Shown here: piece after piece, positions 35,543 to 45,188 of the stretch
Layout of the letters: each line of letters starts with the position of its first letter
Numbering within the stretch: the first letter of the stretch is position 1
Assembly: GCF_001428305.1 (NCBI RefSeq)
Contig: NZ_LMRZ01000001.1
Span: forward strand, 310,289 to 374,288
Source: Janibacter sp. Soil728
GTDB taxonomy: Bacteria; Actinomycetota; Actinomycetes; Actinomycetales; Dermatophilaceae
Reading direction: 5' to 3'
Length of the DNA stretch: 64,000 nucleotides
Translations under genes and position numbers: made by a program
The notes under the pieces: model-generated
The model's database searches: none
Seen by the model: the letters and a program-made list of their open reading frames with translations, nothing else
Told to the model about the DNA's origin: nothing

Positions 35543-36996
35543 TGTCCTCCCCCGCTCTGCCTCCCGAGATCCTGCGTGCCGCGGTGGCCCACCTGGCGCC
35601 GACGCTCCCGCTGCTGACCGACCTCGGGGGCAGGTTCGCGGAGGGTGGGCACGAGCTGGCACTCGTCGGCGGCCCGGTCCGGGACGCCTTCCTCGCCCGC
35701 ACGAGCGGTGACCTGGACTTCACGACGTCTGCGTCACCCGAGGAGACGGAGGCGATCCTCGCGGACTGGGGCGATGCCCACTGGGACATGGGGCGCGAGT
35801 TCGGCACCATCGGTGCGCGCAAGGGAGCGGACACGGTCGAGGTGACGACCTACCGGGCCGATGCGTACGACGGCACCACCCGCAAGCCGGTCGTGGCCTT
35901 CGGCGACAACCTGCAGGACGACCTCGTGCGACGCGACTTCACCGTCAACGCCATGGCCCTGCGCCTGCCCGATCTCGAGCTGGTCGATCCTCACGGTGGC
36001 CTGATCGACCTCGCGGCGCGACGGCTGCGCACCCCGTCGGCCCCCGAGGTCTCCTTCAGCGACGACCCGTTGCGGATGATGCGGGCGGCCCGCTTCGTCG
36101 CCCAGCTGGGCCTCGTGCCCGCGCCCGAGGTCGTCACGGCGATGACCGAGGCCGCGACCACCCTGCAGATCGTCTCCGCCGAGCGGATCCGCGACGAGCT
36201 GGTCAAGCTGCTCCTCGGCGAGGACCCGGTCGCGGGTCTACGGGTGCTCGTGGACACCGGACTGGCCGACCAGATGCTGCCGGAGCTGCCCGCCCTTCGC
36301 CTGGAGATCGACGAGCACCACCGCCACAAGGACGTCTACGAGCACTCGCTGACGGTGCTGGAGCAGGCCATCGACCTCGAGGGCCCCCGGGGCGACGACG
36401 AGCACCCCGTCGCCCGGCCGGACCTGGTCCTGCGGCTGGCTGCCCTGCTCCACGACATCGGCAAGCCGCGCACCCGCCGTTTCGAGGACAAGGGGGGCGT
36501 CTCCTTCCATCATCACGACGTCGTCGGCGCCAAGATGACGGCCAAGCGGCTGAAGGCGCTGCGCTTCGACAAGGCGACGACGCAGTCGGTGGCCCGGCTC
36601 GTCGAGCTGCACCTGCGCTTCCACGGCTACGGCGACGGGCAGTGGAGCGACTCGGCCGTCCGCCGCTACGTCACGGACGCCGGTCCGCACCTGGAGCGCC
36701 TGCACCGGCTGACCCGCGCGGACTGCACGACGCGCAACCAGCGCAAGGCCACGCGTCTGCGTCAGGCCTACGACGACCTCGAGGTGCGCATCGACGAGCT
36801 GCTCGAGCAGGAGGAGCTGGGCAAGGTCCGGCCCGACCTCGACGGCAACGAGATCGCCGAGGTCCTCGGGATCGCCCCGGGACCCGTCCTCGGTGAGGCC
36901 TACCGACACCTGCTGCAGGTGCGTCTCGACGAGGGCCCGCTCGACAAGCAGGAGGCCGCGCAGCGGCTGCGCACGTGGTGGACCGCGCGCGACTGA
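35542..36996 (+). CDS. pcnA: CCA tRNA nucleotidyltransferase / poly(A) polymerase family, with HD domain
   Basis: The 484-residue enzyme adds or repairs the 3'-CCA end of tRNAs. The nucleotidyltransferase site shows LVGGPVRDAFLARTSGDLDFTT (about 43-64), then RRDFTVNAMAL (about 133-143), the RNA-binding helices and an HD phosphohydrolase-type segment (LLHDIGKPRTR, about 302-312; HHHDVVGA). The ATG at 35542 gives the family N-terminus; the frame before it covers the inverted repeats. It has the same position in mycobacteria, next to the NUDIX and MviN genes. Confidence 0.93.
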   Translation: MSSPALPPEILRAAVAHLAPTLPLLTDLGGRFAEGGHELALVGGPVRDAFLARTSGDLDFTTSASPEETEAILADWGDAHWDMGREFGTIGARKGADTVEVTTYRADAYDGTTRKPVVAFGDNLQDDLVRRDFTVNAMALRLPDLELVDPHGGLIDLAARRLRTPSAPEVSFSDDPLRMMRAARFVAQLGLVPAPEVVTAMTEAATTLQIVSAERIRDELVKLLLGEDPVAGLRVLVDTGLADQMLPELPALRLEIDEHHRHKDVYEHSLTVLEQAIDLEGPRGDDEHPVARPDLVLRLAALLHDIGKPRTRRFEDKGGVSFHHHDVVGAKMTAKRLKALRFDKATTQSVARLVELHLRFHGYGDGQWSDSAVRRYVTDAGPHLERLHRLTRADCTTRNQRKATRLRQAYDDLEVRIDELLEQEELGKVRPDLDGNEIAEVLGIAPGPVLGEAYRHLLQVRLDEGPLDKQEAAQRLRTWWTARD

Positions 36997-37121
36997 CCGG
37001 TCGGGACGCACGGTCCGGCGCACGGGAGGGGAGTGCTACCCATCGCGCACCCCGGGGCCTCGCCCTACGTTGGTCCCAGTTGTGCACCACACCGCCTCAC
37101 GACCCACCAGGGAGACCGTCC
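36997..37121. promoter_or_regulatory. Leader of the type VII-like locus
   Basis: This 125-bp gap separates pcnA from the WXG100-fusion gene. TACGTT at about 37067 could be a -10 but no -35 is convincing. It is the only clear gap upstream of the thirteen-gene run that ends at 55808, so the main promoter may lie here. Confidence 0.3.
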
Positions 37122-38522
37122 ATGAGCCTCGATCAAGGGATGGACACCGGGCGCGTCCGGCAGATCGCGAGCGGGATGGAGTCCCAGGTCGTCCGCCTCG
37201 GTGAGATCGTCGCCGCCGGCACGACCAGTGCCGACGTCCTGAGCGCCAACTGGGACGGCACGGACGGGCAGGAGCTGATCGTGCGCTGGCGCACCCAGGC
37301 CGCCAAGCAGATCGGCGCCGCCAGCGAGCTGCTGCGGGCGACGGCCAAGGAGCTGCGTCGCCAGGCCGACCAGCAGGACGGGGCCTCCGACGGCACCGGC
37401 CCGGGTGGGGGAGGCGGCGGTGGAGGTGGCGGCGGCCAGGGTGGGGGAGGCGGCGGTGGAGGTGGCGGCGGCCAGGGTGGCAGCTCCGGAGGTGGTGGCG
37501 GTGGCGGCCAGGGCGGTGGCCGCGGTCAGGGACAGCCCGGCACGGGCAGTGACGGTCGGTGGCCCGACGGGCTCCCGGGCGGGTACGACATCTTCGGTCG
37601 TGATCCCGGCTCCGTCGGCGTGCGCACCAACCGCGGGGACGACAACACCCAGCACCACTACGACCCGCTCACCGGCAAGACCTGGCAGGAGGCGGAGGAC
37701 GGCAGCTGGCGCAACGGCCAGGACGTCTTCGGCAACGAGACCGTGTCGAGGACCGACACCACCGACCGCGGCGACGGCTGGGAGAGCTCCCACGAGAGCA
37801 CCCGCGGCCAGGCCGGGCGAGGGGAGTGGGGTGACTCGTGGTCGACCGAGCGGTCCTTCGACAACGAGGTCGCCTCCAACACGCAGGAGATCCTCGACAA
37901 CGTCCAGAGCGAGCCGATCGTCGAGCAGGACCTGTGGGACGTCTCGGGGCACGACAGCGTCGCCGAGGCGCGCGCGGGCGATGACCGGACCGGGGCCAGT
38001 GCGGAGTTCCTCTCCTACGACGCCTCGACGGACGGCTCGATGGGCATCGACGCCACCCGCGGTGCCTATGTCGAGGCCAATGCCGAGGCCGGGGCCTACC
38101 TGGGCCGCGCCGAGGCCCACTGGACCGGTGACCACGGCACCACCGCACAGGCCGAGGCCATGGTCGGTGCCGAGGGCCAGGCCAACGCCGGAGCCCAGAT
38201 CGGACCCGCCGGCGCGCAGGTGGGAGCCGGCTTCGAAGCCTTCGCCGGTGGACGGGTCGAGGGCGGCTTCAGCCAGGACCTCGGACCGGCTGACGTCGGT
38301 GCCTCGGGCTCGCTCTCCTACGGCATCGGCGCCCACGCCGACGCCAGCGCCGAGGTGTCCATGGACCGGGTGGGCGTCTCCTTCGACGTCGGAGCGACCC
38401 TCGGGGTCGGCGGCTCCGTGTCCCTGGACGTATCGGTCTCGCCCAAGGAGATCGTCGACGGTCTCGCCGACGTGGGCGAGGCGCTCGCAGATTCCCCGGT
38501 CAACCCAGGCAACTGGTGGTGA
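37122..38522 (+). CDS. WXG100-domain fusion protein, candidate type VII secretion substrate
   Basis: The 466-residue protein begins with a WXG100 domain (1-90, W44-D-G46) that aligns closely with the small WXG100 protein at 56313: QGMDTGRVRQI with DGMDPVRIREV, and ELRRQADQQDGAS with TAVQQADEQKGAS. A Gly-rich linker (about 95-140) follows, then an acidic region and a 160-residue Ala/Gly/Glu-rich domain of repeating short strands (YVEANAEAGAYLGRAEAHW, AQIGPAGAQVGAGFEAFAGGRVEGGF) ending in NPGNWW. No toxin active site is recognised. AGGGAG precedes the ATG. WXG100 fusions of this layout are usually exported by the local ATPase; that is inferred here. Confidence 0.75.
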   Translation: MSLDQGMDTGRVRQIASGMESQVVRLGEIVAAGTTSADVLSANWDGTDGQELIVRWRTQAAKQIGAASELLRATAKELRRQADQQDGASDGTGPGGGGGGGGGGGQGGGGGGGGGGGQGGSSGGGGGGGQGGGRGQGQPGTGSDGRWPDGLPGGYDIFGRDPGSVGVRTNRGDDNTQHHYDPLTGKTWQEAEDGSWRNGQDVFGNETVSRTDTTDRGDGWESSHESTRGQAGRGEWGDSWSTERSFDNEVASNTQEILDNVQSEPIVEQDLWDVSGHDSVAEARAGDDRTGASAEFLSYDASTDGSMGIDATRGAYVEANAEAGAYLGRAEAHWTGDHGTTAQAEAMVGAEGQANAGAQIGPAGAQVGAGFEAFAGGRVEGGFSQDLGPADVGASGSLSYGIGAHADASAEVSMDRVGVSFDVGATLGVGGSVSLDVSVSPKEIVDGLADVGEALADSPVNPGNWW

Positions 38523-38595
38523 CCCCCCTTCGACCCGGGATGGCAGGCTGGGCCCCAGACCACGGCCGCCGCCCCCGAACCCACAGGAGCGCAGC

Positions 38596-39072
38596 ATGAC
38601 CCAGATCAGCTATCCCAGCGAGGTCGTCCCCGGCCCGCCGCCCATCACCCTCGAGATGCCCGAGGGCTGGACGCAGGTCTGGGCCCCCGACACGCTCATC
38701 GCGATCCGCGACGGGGCACAGGGCGTCGACCACTTCCTGGCCAATGTCGTCGTCCGCTTCTACCAGCGGTTGGCTCCCTTCGGGCCGGATGAGATCCACG
38801 CCGAGCTCGGCGAGTACGTCGCCCAGCGCCGCGAGGGGACGCTCGGGGCCCTCAAGCACCAGGAGGTCGGTGGGCGGGAGTTCGTCGGCGCCGACCTGGC
38901 CTTCGTCGACGGGGATGCGGGCACAGTGGGGCAGGTCCACTGGTTCACCGCGCAGAAGAGCAACGACGTCCTGGACGTCGTCCAGATCACTGGTTCCTAT
39001 GCCGGTGCGCGGCGCGAGACGGATTACGGCACGATCGACGGCGTCGTCGACTCCGTTCGCATCAATCCCTGA
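38596..39072 (+). CDS. LpqN/PsbP-Mog1-like small protein without signal peptide, copy 1
   Basis: A 158-residue protein beginning SYPSEVVPGPPPITLEMPEGW and continuing with FLANVVVRFYQR and VGQVHWFTAQ, the strand order of LpqN/LpqT-type proteins (Mog1/PsbP-like fold). Mycobacterial LpqN proteins are lipoproteins, but this one has no signal peptide and should stay in the cytosol. It lies 73 bp after the WXG100-fusion gene and is followed by a paralogue. A role as a cytosolic partner or chaperone of the fusion protein is possible, not shown. Confidence 0.62.
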   Translation: MTQISYPSEVVPGPPPITLEMPEGWTQVWAPDTLIAIRDGAQGVDHFLANVVVRFYQRLAPFGPDEIHAELGEYVAQRREGTLGALKHQEVGGREFVGADLAFVDGDAGTVGQVHWFTAQKSNDVLDVVQITGSYAGARRETDYGTIDGVVDSVRINP

Positions 39073-39085
39073 GAGTGCCCCCCAC

Positions 39086-39559
39086 ATGCCACAGCTGACG
39101 TACCCGAGCGAGACCTTCCCCGGCCCACCGGGCGTGACCATCGACGTCCCCGACACCTGGGGACCGGTACGCGTCGGGGGCACGCTGCTCGCCTGCCGAC
39201 GGATCGCGAGCGACCACGGCTTCGCGCCCAATGTCGTCGTCCGGGGCTTCCAGCGCACGTCGGACTTCACCATGCGGCACGCCCTGGAAGAGCTGCGCGG
39301 ATTCGTCGCCCAGCAGCAGGAGGGCAGTGTCGACGAGCCCTTCGAGCTCGAGCTGGGGGAGATCCCCTTCGTCGGGGTCAATGTCTCGTGGGTGGACCCG
39401 CAGATCGGCACGATCGTTCAGATCCACCTCTTCGCCGGGTCTCGGAGGGGTCGCGTCGTCGACCTGCTCCAGGCCACGGGGTCAGTCGGTGGCACTGATG
39501 CGCAGAGCGCCTACGCCGAAGTTCAACAGGTTCTCCAGACGATCCGGGCCACCACGTGA
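39086..39559 (+). CDS. LpqN/PsbP-Mog1-like small protein without signal peptide, copy 2
   Basis: A 157-residue paralogue of the preceding protein: YPSETFPGPPGVTIDVPDTW aligns with its N-terminus, APNVVVRGFQRT with LANVVVRFYQR, and IVQIHLFAGSRRGRVVDLLQATGS with VGQVHWFTAQKSNDVLDVVQITGS. The two arose by tandem duplication and then diverged. It starts 13 bp after copy 1 and overlaps the PP2C gene by 4 bp, so it belongs to the same operon. Confidence 0.62.
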   Translation: MPQLTYPSETFPGPPGVTIDVPDTWGPVRVGGTLLACRRIASDHGFAPNVVVRGFQRTSDFTMRHALEELRGFVAQQQEGSVDEPFELELGEIPFVGVNVSWVDPQIGTIVQIHLFAGSRRGRVVDLLQATGSVGGTDAQSAYAEVQQVLQTIRATT

Positions 39560-40395
39560 GCGCCGTGACCGGGCACGACGAGCTGCCGGGACTGATGCTG
39601 CGGGTGGGAGCTGCGACCGACACCGGTCGGGTGCGCACCCTCAACGAGGACTCCGCGCTCGCCGAGGGCGGCATCTTCGTCGTCGCCGACGGGATGGGCG
39701 GGCACGCGGCAGGGGAGGTCGCCAGCGGCATCGTCGTGGAGACGATGCGCGACCTCGTCACCCGTGGTGACCTCACCGCTGACGACGTCACGCGCCAGCT
39801 GATCCTGGCCAACCAACGGATCCTCGCGGCGGTCGCTGCCCACCCGGAGAACAAGGGCATGGGGACGACCGCGACCGGTCTGGCCCTCGTCACGGCCGGG
39901 GGCGCGGACCACTGGGCGGTCTTCAACGTCGGTGACTCCCGGGTCTACCGCTCCATCGACGGGACCCTCACCCAGGTGACGGTCGACCACTCCGAGGTCC
40001 AGGAGCTCGTCGAGGCCGGCGTGATCACCTCCGAGGAGGCCCGGGTCCACCCGGCTCGCAATGTCGTGACCCGCTCCCTCGGGACCGACTACGCCTACCA
40101 GTCCGATGTCTGGGTGCTCCCCCCGTACGCGGGGGAGCGATTCGTCATCTGCAGCGACGGCCTGACCAACGAGCTCACCGATGCCCGCCTGCGTGAGATC
40201 CTGCTCCAGCACCCCGAGCCCCAGATCGCGGCCGAAGAACTGGTTCGCGCAGCGGTCGAGGCCGGGGGACGGGACAATGTCACGGTGGTGGTCGTCGATC
40301 TCGACGGCACCGTGGGCGACGACCTGTCGGTGACGAGCCCGCGGGCATCGGGCGAGGACACCGCGCCCCGGGGACAGCTGAGCGACAAGGAGTGA
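39556..40395 (+). CDS. PP2C-family Ser/Thr protein phosphatase (PstP-like)
   Basis: The 279-residue metal-dependent phosphatase shows the family order: RTLNEDS (Asp32), VADGMGGHAAGEVAS (Asp45), GMGTTATGLALV, VFNVGDSRVYR, VICSDGLTNEL and GGRDNVTVVVVDLD, with the metal-binding aspartates present. It lacks the C-terminal membrane segment of mycobacterial PstP and should be cytosolic. It starts at GTG 39556 (ATG-independent, 4-bp overlap) and is expected to reverse phosphorylation by the kinase at 42274, including that of the FHA proteins beside it. Confidence 0.92.
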   Translation: MSAVTGHDELPGLMLRVGAATDTGRVRTLNEDSALAEGGIFVVADGMGGHAAGEVASGIVVETMRDLVTRGDLTADDVTRQLILANQRILAAVAAHPENKGMGTTATGLALVTAGGADHWAVFNVGDSRVYRSIDGTLTQVTVDHSEVQELVEAGVITSEEARVHPARNVVTRSLGTDYAYQSDVWVLPPYAGERFVICSDGLTNELTDARLREILLQHPEPQIAAEELVRAAVEAGGRDNVTVVVVDLDGTVGDDLSVTSPRASGEDTAPRGQLSDKE

Positions 40396-40397
40396 CC

Positions 40398-42266
<1,869 letters not shown>

Positions 42267-42273
42267 TGCCTGA

Positions 42274-43989
42274 GTGAGCAGCGCGATCCCGCCCGATCTC
42301 GAAGGGCTCGACTACGTCCAGCCGTTGGGCTCGGGCGGGTACGCCGACGTCTACCTCTACGAGCAGCAGATGCCTCGGATGAAGGTCGCCGTCAAGGTCC
42401 TCAAGACCGAGGGCCTCACTCCCACCATCCAGCAGCAGTTCATCGACGAGGCCAACACGATGGCCCAGCTGGCGGACCACCCCTACATCGTCCAGGTCTT
42501 CCGCGCCGGGACGAGCCGGGACGGACGTCCCTTCCTCGTGATGAAGTACTACCCGCCGCCCAACCTGGCGCAGCGGGCGCGCACGGCCAGGTTTTCCGTC
42601 GAGGAGGTCCTGCGCACAGGCATCCAGCTCGCGAGCGCCGTCGAGACGGCCCACCGCGCCGGCGTCATCCACCGCGACATCAAACCGGCCAATGTCCTCG
42701 TCAGTCAGTACGGCTCCCCGGGCCTGACGGACTTCGGCATCGCCGGCCGAGGTGGCGCCGCCGAGGAGGTCGACGAGGACCTGGGGGTCTCCGTCCCGTG
42801 GTCTCCACCGGAGGTGCTCTTCGGCCACAGCAATGGCGACGCGCGCGCCGACGTCTATGCGTTGTCGGCCACGTTGTGGCAGCTCCTCGTGGGCCGCTCT
42901 CCCTTCGAGGTGCCCGGCGGCAACAACTCTGCCTTCGAGCTCATGCCGCGGATCCGGTCCACCCCGCCACCGAGCACCGATCGCGCGGACGTGCCCCAGT
43001 CGCTCGAGCGGCTCCTGGCCCAGGCCATGAGCAAGAACCCGCTCGCGCGTCCGGCGAGCGCCATCGAGTTCGCCCGCAGCCTCCAGCAGATCGAGCAGGA
43101 GGAGCGTTTTTCGCGGACCGCGATCGTCGTCCTCGACGAGCTCGGTCACAGCGGGGACTCCGGGGCACTCGGCAACACCAGGGACCGGACCCAGCTGCGA
43201 GCCAGCACCGGGTCGGGATCACGCCCGACGACGAGCATGCCACCGCCCCCGCTGGGTCAGCCCGTCATCGGTGGCCAGCTCAGTGGTGGGCGCGGCATCG
43301 GGCACACGGGGTCCGTGCCGATCGCCGATGGGGTCGTCGCACGCTCGGGCAGGCAACCAGCACCCCCGTCCCAGCTCTCGGGTCCGCGTCCGCCGCAGGC
43401 CTCCGGTCCGCGCCCGCCGCAGGCCTCCAGTCCGCGGCCACCCCAGGCCTCCAGTCCGCGTCCGCCGCAGATGTCCGGTCCGCGGCCGGCCCCGTACTCG
43501 GGCCCACGTCCGCCCCAGGCCTCCGGTCCGCGCAGCCAGGGGAGCGGCCCGGTGCCGACCAAGGCCGCCCCGCGACGGTGGCTCCCGATGGTCGCCGGAG
43601 TGTGCGGGGTCCTGCTGCTCGTCGCCATCGTCGGCACGGCTCTCGCGCTGGGCGGCCGCGGGGGTGGCCCCGGGACCCAGACGCAGACCGACACCTCGCT
43701 CGCCAGCGCACCGACCTTCACGATGACGGTCGACAGCTCCGTGCTCGAGTACACGATCGACTACGCCGGGTACCAGAAGGGCGATCGCTATCTCGTCAAG
43801 GCCGCCCTGTCCAAGGACGTGATCGACAAGGCGACCGCCTACGGCGTCTCTGACATCGACGAGGCGACGGGGAAGGGATCCTTCTCCCAGGAGTTCGGGT
43901 CCGCTCCGCGTCAGTGCGCCAAGGTCCGCGTGCAGCGCGGCGAGGACTACTCGCCGTGGAGCGAGACCATGTGCAAGGACAAGGGCTGA
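42274..43989 (+). CDS. Membrane Ser/Thr protein kinase with proline-rich juxtamembrane repeats
   Basis: The 571-residue kinase has glycine loop GSGGYADVY (residues 19-27), Lys41 in VAVKVL, HRDIKPAN (His133-Asp135) and DFG (Asp153), all present, so it should be active. The activation segment is unusual, reading SVPWSPPEVLF instead of the common GTPxYMSPE. Residues about 360-430 contain at least six repeats of the type SGPRPPQA, then a membrane segment (about 433-460) and an exported domain of about 110 residues. That domain is paralogous to the exported part of the next gene product. It starts at GTG 42274. Confidence 0.93.
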   Translation: MSSAIPPDLEGLDYVQPLGSGGYADVYLYEQQMPRMKVAVKVLKTEGLTPTIQQQFIDEANTMAQLADHPYIVQVFRAGTSRDGRPFLVMKYYPPPNLAQRARTARFSVEEVLRTGIQLASAVETAHRAGVIHRDIKPANVLVSQYGSPGLTDFGIAGRGGAAEEVDEDLGVSVPWSPPEVLFGHSNGDARADVYALSATLWQLLVGRSPFEVPGGNNSAFELMPRIRSTPPPSTDRADVPQSLERLLAQAMSKNPLARPASAIEFARSLQQIEQEERFSRTAIVVLDELGHSGDSGALGNTRDRTQLRASTGSGSRPTTSMPPPPLGQPVIGGQLSGGRGIGHTGSVPIADGVVARSGRQPAPPSQLSGPRPPQASGPRPPQASSPRPPQASSPRPPQMSGPRPAPYSGPRPPQASGPRSQGSGPVPTKAAPRRWLPMVAGVCGVLLLVAIVGTALALGGRGGGPGTQTQTDTSLASAPTFTMTVDSSVLEYTIDYAGYQKGDRYLVKAALSKDVIDKATAYGVSDIDEATGKGSFSQEFGSAPRQCAKVRVQRGEDYSPWSETMCKDKG

Positions 43990-44468
43990 TGTCGACTCGT
44001 CCGCGCACCACCACGCCCCCGCCGCCGCAGCAACCGCGGTCGTCGGGGATCGAGGTGGGTCTGCTGCCCCTGATCGCCGGCATCGTCGGGGTACTGCTCG
44101 TCTGCGGCGTCATCGGGGGAGTCCTGTGGGCCACCCGCGACGGCGCCGAGGAGCCGGTGGCGACGCAGACCGAGGCGACCCAGCCCGGTGGAGCCGTGGC
44201 GGGGGCCCCTGATCTGCGGGTTCGGCTCGATGGTGAGACCCTCGTCTTCACCTTCGACTACACGGGACTGCAGGAGGGCGACTACTTCCGTATCCGCACC
44301 GGTGGCGACCCCGACGCGGTGACCGGGACGCCGGTCCGCGTCGATGGCACGGAGTTCAGGCTCGGTGTGGCCCCGGGCGTCCAGCAGTGCGGCACGGTCC
44401 AGGTCGTGCGGGGAGCGCAGCGCTCTGCCTGGTCACAAGTTCAGTGCGAGACGGTGAGGAAATCATGA
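43989..44468 (+). CDS. Single-pass membrane protein paralogous to the kinase ectodomain
   Basis: The 159-residue protein has a Pro-rich N-terminus, one membrane segment (about 23-48) and an exported domain. The domain matches the kinase's: VFTFDYTGLQEGDYFRIRT with EYTIDYAGYQKGDRYLVKA, and QCGTVQVVRGAQRSAWSQVQC with QCAKVRVQRGEDYSPWSETMC, keeping both Cys. It has lost the kinase part. Start ATG 43989 overlaps the kinase stop by one base. It could be a decoy, co-receptor or dimer partner for the kinase. No database family is recognised. Confidence 0.7.
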   Translation: MSTRPRTTTPPPPQQPRSSGIEVGLLPLIAGIVGVLLVCGVIGGVLWATRDGAEEPVATQTEATQPGGAVAGAPDLRVRLDGETLVFTFDYTGLQEGDYFRIRTGGDPDAVTGTPVRVDGTEFRLGVAPGVQQCGTVQVVRGAQRSAWSQVQCETVRKS

Positions 44469-45181
44469 GCGACAGCGTGGTGACGGTCGATTTTTGCGGA
44501 GAGCTGCACACAGCACCCCGTGACGGGACCCTGACGATCGGGCGTGAGGGCGATGTCGAGATCGACGACAACCCCTTCCTCCACCGGCACTTCCTCCAGG
44601 TCACGCACGAAGGGGGCTGGTGGTGGCTGACCAACATCGGCACCACGCTCACTGCGACCGTTGCGGACAAGAAGGGACTCTTCCAGGCCTGGCTGAGCCC
44701 CGGCGCCCGCATCCCGCTCGCCTTCGAACGCATCACCGTGTGGTTCACCGCAGGACCGACGACCTATGACTTCGACGTCCTCGTGGACAACCCGAGCTTC
44801 ATGAGCATCGACAACGATGTCCTCCTGCCGCAGGAGGGTGGGGAGACGACCGTGGGGCGGGTCTCCCTGACGCCCGACCAGAAGCTGCTCGTCGTCGCGC
44901 TGTGCGAGGACTTCCTGCGGCGGGACGGCGCCGGACAGGGCACGATCCCGAGCTCCGCAGCGGCTGCTCACCGCCTGGGGTGGAAGGTCACGAAGTTCAA
45001 CCGCAAGCTCGACAATGTCTGCCAGAAGCTGGCTGACGCCGGCATCCGAGGCCTCCACGGCGGGCCCGGCAAGCTCGCGAGCAACCGCAAGTCGCGGTTG
45101 GTCGAGCACGCCCTGTCGACGCGGATGGTGACACTCGACGACCTGGCGCTCCTCGAGGACCCGTCGGCGGCGGAGGACTGA
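44465..45181 (+). CDS. FHA-domain protein with C-terminal winged-helix-like region
   Basis: A 238-residue cytosolic protein. Residues about 5-110 follow an FHA pattern (LTIGREGDVEIDDNPFLHRHFLQV, WWLTNIGT). Residues about 135-235 look helical with a likely DNA-binding fold: LTPDQKLLVVALCEDFLRR, SSAAAAHRLGWKVTKFNRKLDNVCQKLADAGIRGL, which is reminiscent of a helix-turn-helix with a wing. If so it would be a phosphorylation-responsive regulator of this locus. The FHA part is moderately clear; the HTH assignment is inference. It overlaps the previous gene by ATGA. Confidence 0.72.
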   Translation: MSDSVVTVDFCGELHTAPRDGTLTIGREGDVEIDDNPFLHRHFLQVTHEGGWWWLTNIGTTLTATVADKKGLFQAWLSPGARIPLAFERITVWFTAGPTTYDFDVLVDNPSFMSIDNDVLLPQEGGETTVGRVSLTPDQKLLVVALCEDFLRRDGAGQGTIPSSAAAAHRLGWKVTKFNRKLDNVCQKLADAGIRGLHGGPGKLASNRKSRLVEHALSTRMVTLDDLALLEDPSAAED

Positions 45182-45188
45182 CCGGGGG

